From NCBI RefSeq assembly GCF_000340215.1, contig NW_006921538.1, positions 806,001 through 870,000 on the forward strand: DNA of 64,000 nucleotides, read 5' to 3'. Below are positions 45,383-56,298 of the stretch, piece after piece. The notes below the pieces were generated by a model. The model saw only the letters and a program-made list of their open reading frames with translations. It was not told the DNA's origin and did no database searches. The number at the start of each line of letters is the position of its first letter. Position 1 is the stretch's first letter. Source of the stretch: Pseudocercospora fijiensis CIRAD86. Taxonomy: Eukaryota > Ascomycota > Dothideomycetes > Mycosphaerellales > Mycosphaerellaceae. The position numbers were made by a program, and so were the translations under genes.

Positions 45383-45933
45383 GGCGGAGGGTATTGGCAG
45401 GTAGACTCGTTACAATGCGAAGACCGCATGGATCGTTCTGTGTTCTCAGGAGGATATTCATTGTGAAGATCGAAGTTGACGCGAGTCAGAGAACGTGTTC
45501 GATGCGCGAGAAGCTTTCATCAAGCTTTGTGCCAAGCTTTGCTAGTTCTACCCGCTACCCGGTGGTTTATTAGAACGACACAACGCCATGCTAGTTGGTC
45601 CAAGGGCAGATGTGCTCGGTGATGGCTGTGCGACAGTCGTTTTTGGAGCGGTCTTGATGCTGGACGCCCGTCGATTTCACTGTTCAGAGCGAGGAAACGT
45701 AACAGACGCTCGTATTGTTTATGAGGCGCAACTTTCCTTCGTATAGAAAGGAGCCAAGGATGGCCTAGCCTGGCCTGGATGCTGAATCTGGCAATCCCCC
45801 TCGAAGGCGACATGGGTGGGGCGGCAGATATTCCAAGGCCAGCATGCGGTGCATTAGAATAATATTTGCTGCCACATGCTCCGTGCTCGCCCACATGCAG
45901 GCGTGACGAACCTCGACGGTGCAATGCTCAGCA
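45383..45933. promoter_or_regulatory. Divergent promoter region of aminopeptidase and OPT transporter
   Basis: 551 bp between two start codons pointing apart. No clear TATA box or known operator was seen; antisense frames here look like noise. Confidence 0.4.
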
Positions 45934-48492
45934 ATGGCCACCCAGGAGAATCGTGGCCAAGAAGAGGCACCAGCCGGCGCGCAATCGACATCTGTCGACG
46001 TCGCAGAACGCCCGCAGACTACCGAGGTCGAGAGTGGCAGTGGCTACAATGCGCGCGCATCGACTTTCCACGACCCGAAGGCTGCTGAGGAGTCTTCAGG
46101 CCGCGCAAAAGCTCCCATGGAGCCCATAGGCATCGAGGAGAAGGAGCACGACTCGGTGAATGGCAAGGTCCACGCGCTCACGGCACCAGCGACCGCCGAC
46201 GACGTGATCACGAATACGATTCATCTTCATGATGACCCATCACTGCCGGCCATCACCTTCCGCTCCATGTTCATAGGTAGGTTGGGAACAGGAATCGCCC
46301 CGCTCACGCCACGCCACGCTTCTGACCAGGCGGCCTCATAGGTGTTGGTCTGTCCATCTTCGGCGGCGTGCTCTCCGGCATCTACTACTTCAAGCCGCAG
46401 ACCGTTGAGCTCCCAGCGGTGTTTTTAGCCGTCCTGGCATTCATGCTCGGAGAAAGCATGTCACGCATCATCCCTCGAAAAGGACGAATCGGCAGATTCT
46501 TGAACCCGTGTCCATTCAACATCAAGGAGCATCTTGCCATCACCATCATGGCAAACTCCGCAAGCATATCTGCCCTTGGACTAGAGATCATTGCTGTCGA
46601 GAGGCTCTACTACGACAGGAAGCTGAATGCGGCGATTTCCGTGTTTCTGCTCCTCTCGTCTCAGTTCATGGGCTATGGAATCGCCGGCTTGATGCGTCGC
46701 ACTATGCTCTACCCCAAGGTCATGCTGTGGCCGGCGAACATTCCCATCAATTCCATGCTGGAGAACCTTCACCTCCGTCTACCCGAAGGTCGGAAGCCGC
46801 TTCGAGTCTTTCTCCTGGTCTTTGCCGCAATTTTCATCTGGGAGCTGTTCCCACAATGGATCATGCCAATCCTTACGGGTATCAGCGTCTTCTGTTTGGC
46901 GAATCGCAGGAGTAAACTGTTTACCAACATCTTTGGCGGTGCGCAGGGCAATGAAGGCCTGGGCCTTTTCTCAATCTGCCTTGATTGGCAGTACATCTCT
47001 GGAGGCTACTCACCCCTGTACTTCCCAATCAGCAGTTTGATCAGTCAGGGCATCGGCGTTTGCGGTTGCATCGTGCTATTCGCTGGTGTCTACTATGGCA
47101 ACATCTGGAACGCTACCAAATACCCATTCCTGACGCAACTCATTTTCTCCGACACCTCGACCGTCGAAAATGTTGTGCAGTACAATCAATCATTCGTCAT
47201 AACACCAGACAACAGCATTAACATGACCGCTGTGGAAGATCTCGGCCTGCCTGCTTTTTCTGCTTCCAACGTACTCAACTTGCTCCTCACCAACATGTGC
47301 ATTGCCGCTGCGCTAGTCCACTTGTTCATCTGGTATCCGGACGAAGTCAAGGTGGCATTCTCATTCCTCGATCCACGAACCCTCTACCGCTCCATCCGCG
47401 ACTTGCCGGTAACAGTACGCCGAGCATTTACTCCGGGCGCTCGGGCTGACGATGAGGAATGGAAGGACCATTATGATCCGCACTACGCTTTCATGAAATC
47501 GTACAAAGAGTGTCCAGACTGGTGGTTTGGTATCGTCCTCATCTTGTCGCTTGTCGTGGGGCTCATCGTCATCTATCAAGCGAATAGCACACTTCCGTGG
47601 TGGGGCTTCTTCATTGCTTCTTTGGTCGGCTACGTTCTCATCGTCCTTCTGGGCTCCATGCAAGGCATCACTGGAGTTCCTTTTAGCATCCAGTCCATCG
47701 TGCAGATGATCGGCGGCTACATCCAGCCTGGCAATCCTGTCGCGAACATGTACTTCTCTCTCTACGGCTATAATGCTCTTTTGCAGGGCAAGTCACTCGC
47801 CCAGGATCTCAAGCTTGCTCAGTATGGCCATCTCGCGCCAAGAGTCACATTCTTCGTCCAGATGCTCGGCACTCTGATTGGAGTCGTCTTCAACTATATC
47901 ATGGCCAATAGCATCATCACCAACCAATTTGAAATCCTACGCAGTGTTGAGGGCACCAATATTTGGTCGGGCAATCAGGCGCAGCAGTTCAATGCTCAAG
48001 CCGTGACATTTGGTGGCTTACCACATCAGCTCTTCAGCGTTGGTGGAATATATGAGTGGGTCCCGCTCTCGATGTTCTTCGGATTTCTCGCGCCCGTCCC
48101 ATTCTGGCTTGCGCACCGCAAATGGCCGAAGCTTGGGCTGAACCATGTCAATACTCCGGTCATCCTGTTCTACCTGTGCTATCTCAATGTTGGCATCAAC
48201 TCGTCGCTGATGATGTTCTTCATCATCGGCTTCACCTCGCAGTGGTTCATCAGAAAGCACTATCCGAATCTGTTCGTGAGATACAACTACCTTGTATCAG
48301 CAGCATTGGACGGTGGGACATCGGTCATGGTCTTCATCTTATCGTTTGCTGTGCTTGGGGCTGCAGGAGCAGCGGTTGCATTCCGTAAGTGTCGCCTCTG
48401 GTCTCAAATGACTCTATTGCTGACCCCCTACAGCTTCTTACTGGGGCAATAATTCCTCCGGCAATATTGACTACTGTTACAAGTCTTCATAG
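45934..48492 (+). CDS. OPT-family oligopeptide transporter
   Basis: Exons 45934-46276, 46342-48384 and 48434-48492 (introns 65 and 49 bp) encode 814 residues. The polar N-terminal tail (MATQENRGQEE, about 110 residues) is followed by some 14-16 hydrophobic segments. Family signatures are NPCPFNIKEH (usual form NPGPFNIKEH), FGGAQGNEGLGLFSICLDWQ, ISGGYSPLYFPISSLISQG and the C-terminal FPSYWGNN, which is reached only through the third exon. OPT proteins are proton-coupled importers of tetra- and pentapeptides or glutathione; some fungal members move siderophores. The Gly-to-Cys change in NPGPF is a small deviation. The first in-frame ATG was chosen as start. Confidence 0.92.
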
Positions 48493-48818
48493 TCGTGATG
48501 GAAGCAGTTCTTCACTGCTCACAGTTTACAATATCACATCACTCTCGTTCCATATTTTCAGTCTTTGCCTTTCTTCTGCATTTCGTCCCTTTTGCCGCAT
48601 CAATCAATGCCACGCCGGTGACCATCTCCTTGCTCAGCATGTGCACGAATGTCACCCACCCCTAGAGGAGACCGGACACTGCAATCCATCAAGAAGTGCC
48701 CAATCAATCCCTCAATCAAAACTCCAATCAATATTTAACAAACACCCAACCTCACCTCACACCTTCCATCCACAAATTTCTCCCACTCCCATCTCCCTTC
48801 CCAACACCCCTTCCAACT
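48493..48818. other. Intergenic spacer
   Basis: 326 bp between the OPT stop and the methyltransferase start. It holds a pyrimidine- and CA-rich stretch just before the downstream ATG, typical of fungal 5' untranslated regions; nothing else seen. Confidence 0.5.
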
Positions 48819-49634
48819 ATGGGACCCTCAGAAGAAGGCAAAGCCCTCGCAACCCCCGAATTCTGGAACACGCGCTACTCGAAATCCGACGGCTCAACCC
48901 CAACCCACGAATGGTTCCAAACATTCTCAGCCCTCAAACCGTTCCTCGACCGCCATCTCCTCCCCACCACAAAATCAAATCCCAGAATTCTCCACCTAGG
49001 CTCCGGCGATAGCGTAAGCCACCCCAAACACATAATCCCGAGGACGCCGCCGATCCTACTAATAATCAACAATGTAGACGATCCCTTTCGACCTCGCGAA
49101 GCTCGGATATGCGAATCAGATCTGTATCGACTTCTCACAAGTCGTCATCGATCTTATGAACAGCCGAGCGGATGCTGTCACCTCGGGGATTGAATGGATA
49201 TGTGCCGATGTGCGAGACATGTCGGATACCATCGCTTCGAACTCTGTGGACGTGGCGTTTGACAAAGGTACTCTTGACGCGATGATTCATGGAAGTCCGT
49301 GGAGTCCACCTGAAGATGTGGTTGGGAATTGTGGGAGGTATTTAGATGAGGTGAGTAAGTGAACGAGTCTCCAAACGAGCGAAATTTGATATGACGAGAG
49401 CGAGTTTGGAAATTTTGCACCATATCAGCTGATTCGAGAGGGTTTTGCTAGGTTCGGCGTGTTTTGAAAGACGATGGGGTTTTTCTTTACGTTACGTATC
49501 GACAGCCGCATTTCATGAAGCCTTTGCTTAACCCTGAGGGGAAGTGGGAGATGGAGATGGAGGTTTTGGGGGGTGGGGGTGGGAGTTCTTTTGAGTATTT
49601 CGGGTGGGGGTTGAGGAAGGGGAAGGAGGCTTGA
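48819..49634 (+). CDS. METTL13/EEF1AKMT4-like class I methyltransferase
   Basis: Exons 48819-49013, 49078-49350 and 49452-49634 (introns 64 and 101 bp) encode 216 residues. Motifs in order: FWNTRYSKSDGSTPTHEWFQ, the SAM-binding ILHLGSGDS (about 57-65), YANQICIDFSQVVIDLM with the acidic end of beta 2, EWICADVRDM, and VDVAFDKGTLDAMIHG, the DKGTLD signature of the METTL13/Efm subfamily. A beta-strand YVTYRQPHFMKPLL follows. Family members methylate lysines or the N-terminus of translation elongation factor 1A; that substrate is inferred, not shown. The third exon is unusually Gly-rich (EVLGGGGGSSFEYF). No targeting signal, so probably cytosolic. Confidence 0.88.
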
Positions 49635-50684
49635 TGGGTGCTTGCGTTGGGTCTGGAGATCTGGCGGGGCTGCATTCGTGGGGACGGTACTCTGGTTCTT
49701 TCCACCTCGGGGTTGTTTTGAGTAATGATGCTAGCAACTGGTTCAGGTTGGGCTGATGAGAGCAGATGCGCGACGATAAGAGCTCCTCTCAAGCTTTTGT
49801 GTGTGCACTCGCATTAGGCTGCGTTCAAGATTTCGATCACGCTGGATGGAGAAACAATTGCTCTCAAGCTGCATGTCTTCACTTGAATGCCTTGCAGAGA
49901 AATTCTTGCATTCACATGTCGACGGATATCTTGGCAAGGGAGTCAAGGATCTAGGGGAGAGTTGTCGTAGCATACGTTTTGGCATCCAGGCGCCCTGCTT
50001 ACGCTATTCGGAATCGACCACGCTAATGTGCAAGTGGACTTCCATGACTTGTCACTTGAAGCTAGCGCGATGATCGCACACGTATCGAAACAGCTTCAAT
50101 CCTTGCATCTTAGGGACCTGCAACGAACACGATTGCTCTCGTTCTAGCAGCTTCGGGCCCTTCATCCATTTTCGGATCCCTTTGCAGCTCAATCGTACAA
50201 GTCTTCGCCCTCGGCTGCGGCTGCTGGCAATTACTGATCATTTGGGCTGCTGTTGTGCTCCCAAATGATAGCGGATAGGTTTTCGCGCTGATGGGACGTA
50301 AACTATAGAACTCATTACTGCTCTTCGCTGCAAGGCCTCTTCAGGAATGCTCGAGATTCTGGAAAATTTGAGTCGACCTGCCGCGTACAAAGAAACATCT
50401 CCGAGTCGCACGGCCTGTCTCGAGCTGACGATCTCAGCCACTCCACGTATTGCCAGGCCCAGCAACACTGATGCAAGTGCAATTGTATGGCCATTTGGAA
50501 TATCCTTACCCGTGCCCGAGATATGAAAGTCTCTTCAAGCCTTCGGACCTGCCGACTCTGATCATTATTTCCCGCTCGCATTAGGCTAAAAACAGACTCC
50601 CTCCTCAGGTTGCTCTACGGCCTGCCTCTGGAGTAGGTGCAGTCCTCACAGCGCTCGGCATTGACGGAGGTGAATTCCACATAG
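49635..50684. other. Intergenic region without a supported gene
   Basis: About 1 kb between the convergent methyltransferase and ubiquitin-like gene A. Frames of 60-90 codons on both strands lack domains and credible splice signals. Confidence 0.45.
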
Positions 50685-51905
50685 TTAGCTAGAAATCGTA
50701 CGGGATCTCCTACCAGACGGTTCCGACCCCTGACTGCCGAAGAAAGCAATGACAATAGAGCCAGCGGTGATTCCAAGCTGCGAAAAAATTGTCAGAATCA
50801 TTTTGGCCATACATCGTGATTAATGACATGGAACCTACCGAATCAAGAGACTTGTTCTGGAGGCATCTCTTGTGCTCGTTCCAGGTATGGGAGAGAAGGA
50901 CTTTGCCCTTGAAGACAAGACCGATCTTGTTCTCTGGGACACCTCGACGATCTCCCAACTTCTTCGCAATATCGATCGCGGTCGTGCTGGGTTGGAGATC
51001 GCTGAGCCAGGAGTCCACTTCACCTGGACAACGTATCTTGATGCCGAATTTGGAGGTCAGGCCAGGAGTGCCTGCAGCCGCGTTCACGTTGGAATTGGCT
51101 TCGCGGATTGCAGTCATGGCATTGCGTCCTGAACCAGAAATTGCTGCGCCGCGGGAACCTGGATGGAGGCACATGTTATAAAACGCGGAGCCAGGTGGGC
51201 GTATGCGCAATAGAGGGTGGCCCTGCGCGCCCGAAGGAATATGGATTGGACCATTGCGAGGCTTGGGACATGTGCGCGTCCAGACGTGAAGATCAACAGT
51301 GCTTCCGTCGCCGACTTTGAGCTGCGGAAGAAGGAAGAAGGTCAGTGGCAGGGCTATAACACATGGAGAGCTTCAGAACTCACATCGCTCAGTTTCGTGC
51401 CAGCAACATTATCTAACCATCCGAACACCGGCTTACGCCGAAAAAGCAAGGTCTGTTCATCCTGTGGAATGCCGTCCTTCTCTTCAATCATCTCGGCGAC
51501 TCTGTCAACTGTAGTCGACGACTGGACCTCCAGAGTAAGGACCTTCCCATCGGGGTTTTGTATGAAGATGGTGAAGCCGTTCTTGGACTTGATTTCGAAC
51601 GGCAGAGCCTTCACAGCTGCTGTGACGGCTTTCTTCGCGGCATCTTGGTCAATGAGCTTCAGCCAGTCCCTCAATTCTGCGTCGAACTTTTTGCCTTGTT
51701 GTATGGCGGCAGCGGTTTCTAGTGGAAGTTCGAGGTCTACCGTGACCTTCAGTTTCAGCGATATCGTTGCGGCACTGCGATCAGATGAGTTCGGCGGAAG
51801 CTCGATAAATGCGAGGTTCTTGTGCGCGGAGATGTCGTGGTGAGGTTGTGCGATTGTGGAAGAGATTGCGGCAAGAGGTTGGTGGGTGTGACGTACGATT
51901 CTTGG
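50685..51905 (-). CDS. Ubiquitin-like family gene A (PLE module plus two ubiquitin-like domains)
   Basis: Readable exons are 51384-about 51905 (start unresolved), 50839-51321 and 50685-50777. The N-terminal module reads VTVDLELPLETAAAIQQG then AAKKAVTAAVKALPFEI. A first ubiquitin-like domain follows (FTIFIQNPDGKVLTLEVQSS, VAEMIEEKDGIPQDEQTLLF, last strand VGDGSTVDLHVW). A second is FGIKIRCPGEVDSWLSDLQP, IAKKLGDRRGVPENKIGLVF with last strand LGITAGSIVIAFFG. An intron lies just before the last strand in each domain, phase 0. The protein ends GRRSRTISS, not GG, so it is unlikely to be conjugated. No in-frame ATG lies in the first exon; where paralogues start ATGCCAACA, this gene reads TTGCCAAGA. 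Either an upstream exon or non-ATG start is used, or the gene lost its start. Confidence 0.7.
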
Positions 51906-51927
51906 CAAGAAAGTGATGGGGTCTTGG

Positions 51928-51938
51928 CTTTCACATGC
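51928..51938. promoter_or_regulatory. CTTTCACATGC element upstream of ubiquitin-like gene A
   Basis: Same 11-bp sequence as at 39089, 53480 and 54115. In transcript orientation it precedes the expected start of gene A. Confidence 0.4.
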
Positions 51939-52115
51939 TGACTTCAAATTTCACAGCATCATCCATTGCTCTGGTCTCTGCACAGCTGTTCAACAGGTTC
52001 TGCATTGCTATTTAATCTCAATCGCACATCTGGTCCCTTACTGATCAGTACGTCCTCCTCGTACGAAAGAGCACTTCTTCCCACCAGAAGCGCCGAGCCT
52101 CATCATCGCTCAACG

Positions 52116-53334
52116 TCATTCCTCAAGAAGTCCGGCCACCACAGGAATCCAATTCCACCAAATCCTTCCACCATCATCTATCCCAGCCTATAGAATCATC
52201 AGCATCAAAAATTCCTCCACTGGGAAGCTAGCAATCCTACCTCTTCCAAAGTCACCTCATCGTCGGTTTGTCGACCTGCAATTCGATCCTCAAATGACAT
52301 GTACAACTCTGAAATTTCCGGGTCATGGCCGCGCTTGTGGTGATGGATAGCCTTCTTGACATCGAGAAAGGTGTTCGTGGGCCGCATATTGACCACCATG
52401 AGGACCGAATGGAGCTCTGGGCGCCGTGCACGAGCCTTCTGCGCCGCTATCATTTCAGGACCCGCTCGCACGAAGCCATGCCCATCTACCCATGAGTCGT
52501 CCGCTTCGGAAGCCTTGCCGTCATCGTGATAGATCATGATAGTGATGCGGATTTCGCGCTCTTCTGGTGCTGGTGCACTGCCTGGACCGGCGATTCTACA
52601 CTCTCCAGCCCGTAAATGCACAATGCCGAACTTGCTGATGTCTGTCTGAAATTTGTCAGCCGTGGCAAAGTATTCAATGAATAGAGACTACTTACATTGC
52701 ACAACTTCGTCGATCCACGCAGGACGATTGCTTCGGTGCCGGGTCTGAGGTCAGAGACCCATAGCAGGCGGCGATAATCGTTGGGAACGCCTGGGAGAGA
52801 GGCGCGAACCTCTGTCAGAAGGTCTTCGATCGTACTATTGCTGTGGATCTTGCGGGTGGAAGACAAGTTCTTGTATTGGACACGGACACTCACGAGTTCG
52901 TCGTCGATAGCGACATGGGGGGAGGCTCGTGGATCTTGTAAGGCCACTGAAGTTGTATTGACGGGACTGGTTTCAACATCGATCTCGGACGCGACGCTCG
53001 CACCCAAAGGCGATGAGTTACTGCCGCCGTCTTCCTCAAGCAAGATCTTGCTCGTCATCTCCTCGGCCTCCTGAATCGCTTTTGTCGCTTCTTCATCAGC
53101 TTCCTCTCTCCTGATGGGCAGTGAAGATTCTTTCCCATCGCCGCTTGCGGCATAGGTCTTGATTGCATCGATCGCAGCACTCCTTAGGGTAGCAGTGACT
53201 GCCTCGATGTCGAGAGTCTGCTGGTTGCCAGCTCGAACGGTGATCATAGTCTCTAGCGGCACTTCGATTGTGGTGTTGACGTTGACGTTGAACTTGACAT
53301 GCTTCATGGTAGTGTTGGAATCCATGTTGTTCAT
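52116..53334 (-). CDS. Ubiquitin-like family gene B
   Basis: Exons 52696-53334, 52241-52645 and 52116-52187 (introns 50 and 53 bp, phase 0) encode 371 residues. It starts MNNMDSNTTMKHVKFNVNVN. The PLE module is NVNVNTTIEVPLETMITV followed by a divergent SAAIDAIKTYAAS, then an acidic, Ser-rich linker (about 75-140). Ubiquitin-like domain 1 is VSVRVQYKNLSS...DYRRLLWVS with last strand KFGIVHLRAG. Domain 2 is LHSVLMVVNMRPTNTFLDVK...EISELYMSFEDR with last strand AGIDDGGRIWWNW. Each domain has its intron before the last strand, as in gene A. Ends VVAGLLEE without GG. Upstream, an ATGCCAACAATGAAG string lies beside the conserved CTTTCACATGC element but runs into TGA, so the first exon of the paralogues seems lost or altered. 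Confidence 0.7.
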
Positions 53335-53479
53335 CGCAGTGAGTTGTTGCCTTGAAAGAGATGTGCGATGGGTAAGCTGAATGGTTTTGCCGGTCGCGAA
53401 GATAAAGTCCGTGGAAGATCAAAGCGTAGGTGGTGAATTTCTAGACTTCATTGTTGGCATGGGATTCTGTTTGCTCTGA

Positions 53480-53490
53480 CTTTCACATGC
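53480..53490. promoter_or_regulatory. CTTTCACATGC element upstream of ubiquitin-like gene B
   Basis: About 145 bp upstream of the chosen start of gene B, next to an ATGCCAACA string that matches the start of gene C. Confidence 0.4.
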
Positions 53491-53704
53491 TAGAAGCGTC
53501 CATTTGCTTCTCCGTTCTGCGCTCGCCTCAACCCAGCTGAATTGAAACCTCCTTGGGCTCATCAGTACATCATATTCAGTGCTCATCTCCACACCCTTTC
53601 TTCTCAACCGCGCGCTATCGATCGTCCACACCAGCACCGCCAACCTCATATCCTCAACGATATGTAAGGAACACTTGAATGACTTCTCTTCCCCTGAATC
53701 CAAG

Positions 53705-54094
53705 CTATGAAACATCGTCAGCTAAATCAAACCTGCGTGAAGAGCTGTGGGAAGTCATCTCTGACATCGAGATGGGCGGCTGTGTAGCTCGAATCTCGTA
53801 TGGCAGCGCCTTCACGGCGTCAACGACGGCGGCGGTGATGGCAGCGGGAATCTGGGGCGGCGCGACTTGCGTGCTGCTACCGTTTTCGCTGGTGGCGGCT
53901 TTGATCGCTGCCACGATCTCGAGAGGGAGTTGGAGGGTGACGTTGACGGACATTGTGACGGTAGCGCTGTAAGTACGTAGAGTCAGCGTCACGTTGCAGG
54001 AAGAAGAGCTTGAGTCAAGCTACCTTTTGGTGACCGAGCTTGCCGTGTGGCGGCTAGCCTCTGTCTTCGCGATGGCGGTGGTTTTTGTTGGCAT
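53705..54094 (-). CDS. Ubiquitin-like family gene C: stand-alone PLE module
   Basis: Exons 54024-54094 and 53705-53966 are separated by a 57-bp intron (GTAGCT..CAG), and encode 110 residues. The start is MPTKTTAIAKTEASRHTASS. Exon 2 has VTMSVNVTLQLPLEIVAAIK, then AAITAAVVDAVKALPYEI and a short Ser-rich tail before TAG. No ubiquitin-like fold follows, so this is either a truncated paralogue or a natural single-module protein. Its splice phase before the module (1) is the same as the potential acceptor in gene A. A CTTTCACATGC element lies about 20 bp upstream of the ATG. Confidence 0.65.
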
Positions 54095-54114
54095 TCGGAT
54101 CTAGGATATTCCGA

Positions 54115-54125
54115 CTTTCACATGC
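54115..54125. promoter_or_regulatory. CTTTCACATGC element upstream of ubiquitin-like gene C
   Basis: Exact 11-bp match, within about 20-30 bp of the start codon. Confidence 0.4.
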
Positions 54126-54353
54126 TAGGGACTTTGCATTCTGGCAGCCGGGTCCGACTCGCTTCGCAGCTTCTGTAACGTCGCGATCCTTCACATCACA
54201 GTCTGACGCGATCAGATATCATCCCTTTCAGGAGTGTCTGCCACTATCCGGTGCAGATTGCCACTTCTGTTAATCGATGCATCCTTCATCCTCTATCCAT
54301 TCGTAAAGATCGTCGTTCATCTCATCAATCTCTGCGTCGAAGGCTCCATCCTC

Positions 54354-55676
54354 CTATTCAAAAGCCCCATCCCAGAGCGCAGAAGCCTTAGGGACAATCT
54401 CAATGACCTCTCCGCCGCGGAAGCCCAGCTGTCGGAAAAATTCAGCACAGTCCAGAAATATGCATCACGGCGTATGATATTTCTTACCACTTGAAGTGTC
54501 ATATTACACTTGCGAAGACTCTCAACCACAGGACAAATTCTCCGCCCTTCATGAAGAAGGATTCGAGGAAGGAGACCCGCATCATCCTTTGATTGGGCCA
54601 TTTCATTGAGCTGACTGATGGCTGTTGTTGGTTCGGCGTGGACGATGAATTGCTTCGAAGCACATCTCGAATGAGGTCGGAGTGGGTGAAGAAGGAGCTG
54701 GGCGGGCGAGATGATCTGGCGCTGTGGTCGGCAGAGCTGAGGGTGAGCGCTACTGGAAATGAGCCGGGCGAGACCGCGACTCTGATCCTGCTGAAGAATT
54801 TCGGTTCGGTGAGCGAGATCGACTTCGCGATTCTGGTATCAGAGTACGAGCAACTGGGTAGCGACTGCGATACTGTGACATCTGCTGAGCGCGAGCAGGT
54901 GATGCAGGTCGCGGCTGAATCTGAACTGCAAGAGCTTTGACAGCACGAATCAAGGCAGTTCTCGTACTGTCTTGGACTTCCTCTATGCCCGGCAGATCTT
55001 GGAAGTCGTTTGCAGTGTCGGCAGCAGCTTGCATTGCTGCGGCCAGCTCGAGCGGCACCTGAATCGTGGTATCGACGAGGATGTTGATTGTTGTTGGCTC
55101 AATTTCGAATATACACATATTGCGGCTAGGAAAGCTAGATACAGCTAATGTCGACTTCTGCTAAATAGTAAACGGAAGACTCTTAACGGCACTGCAGACC
55201 GCATTATTCATTTTGCCCCGAAGATCGTCTATGCCCGGTGCATATTCGAGGTCGCTTGTTATTAGCTCAATTTCGAATATACGCATATTGCGGCTAGGAA
55301 AGCTAGATACAGCTAATGTCGACTTCTGCTGAATAGTGAACGGAAGACTCTTAACGGCACTGTAGACCGCATTATTCATTTTGCCCCGAAGATCGTCTAT
55401 GCCCGGTGCATATTCGAGGTCGCTTATTGTTAGCTCAATTTCGAATATACGCATATTGCGGCTAGGAAAGCTAGACACAGCTGATGTCGACTTCTGCTAA
55501 ATAGTGAACGGAAGACTCTTAACGGCACTACAGACCGCATTATTCATTTTGCCCCGAAGATCGTCTATGCCCGATGCATATCCGAGGTCGCTTGTAGCGC
55601 TTCTAGCAGCTTGCATCGCGGCGGCCAGCTCGAGCGGCACTTGAAACGTGGTGTTGATGGTGAGATTGACCGACAT
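54354..55676 (-). pseudogene. Ubiquitin-like family gene D, expanded by internal repeats and RIP-mutated
   Basis: The ATG at 55676 gives MSVNLTINTTFQVPLELAAA, the PLE module. Three head-to-tail 168-bp (56-codon) units follow, each with PGIDDLRGKMNNAVYSAVKS, then a second PLE module (INILVDTTIQVPLELAAAMQ, IRAVKALAVQIQP) and an Arg/Ser-rich linker. A ubiquitin-like domain follows in another exon (FIVHAEPTTAISQLNEMAQS, GLLPRILLHEGRRICPVV), and after a 59-bp intron (54429-54487) its last strand LGFRGGEVIEIV, ending at TAG 54354-54356. The intron position matches genes A and B. Two TAG stops (55161-55163, 55497-55499) stand where the middle repeat has CAG. The linker-to-domain exon border is not resolved. 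Confidence 0.6.
55096..55595. repeat. 168-bp in-frame tandem repeat, about three copies, with RIP-type differences
   Basis: TCGAATATAC recurs at 55105 (with ACAC variant), 55273 and 55441, exactly 168 bp apart. Differences between copies are CA/TA or TG/TA exchanges, for example GATAC/GACAC, CTAATG/CTGATG, GCTAAAT/GCTGAAT, AGTAAAC/AGTGAAC and CTGCAG/CTGTAG/CTACAG. Confidence 0.9.
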
Positions 55677-56298
55677 GACGACTCTGAATGTAAGCTTGAT
55701 GCGCTTGAAGGAAGAGTAGTGGAGGATGATCGGTCGCTGCTGGTGGTGTTGGCGGAAAGCGAAGTATGGTCTATCTCCGTTTCAGCCCCTTCCTGATTGA
55801 ACGCAAGCAGAGGCAGGCACAATACGCACCTTCTATACTGATCTTTAATTGATGCTGCACCTACTCACTACTCCTTACGTTAGCAAGGGTCTAAGGACAA
55901 AACTAAGCTGTTGTAAGCCACCTGTCAGTACTCAACACAACCATCCCCATTCACATATCTCAACATCCTCTTCTTCCTCTGCTTTTCTTACCGTCCCAGA
56001 TCATTCTACCATTACGCCCCCCCAAAAAAAGAAATTCCACCCCACTCAACTATAGCCTGCTCGACTCGCAACTCACATCGAGCTTCTAGCAATCACGCGG
56101 ACGTCACCGGCAAAAAAAGATATCTGCTAAAGTGAGCATCAATCATTGAAAAGCTGTCCCCGATATTTTTTTTTGGTGTAGGACTGTCCACATCAGTAGC
56201 AACTTCAAGATGAGCCATGTCCACAGAGGCAATGAAACAAGATGTATGTTGAATAAAATCGCTAAACTGCCAGCATCAAAGACCTAAAATATTGAAAT
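55677..56298. other. Intergenic region
   Basis: 622 bp between gene D and the 3' end of the MFS gene. Minus-strand frame 55565-55822 continues upstream of the gene D ATG (Ser/Thr-rich) and may contain an unrecognised first exon, as an acceptor-like TTACATTCAG lies just before it. Short homopolymers (C7A7 near 56021, T8 near 56167). Confidence 0.4.

Noticed and set aside
50685..55676. Conjugatable ubiquitin-type modifiers
   Set aside because: None of the readable C-termini ends in GG or in a residue pattern that processing would expose as GG.
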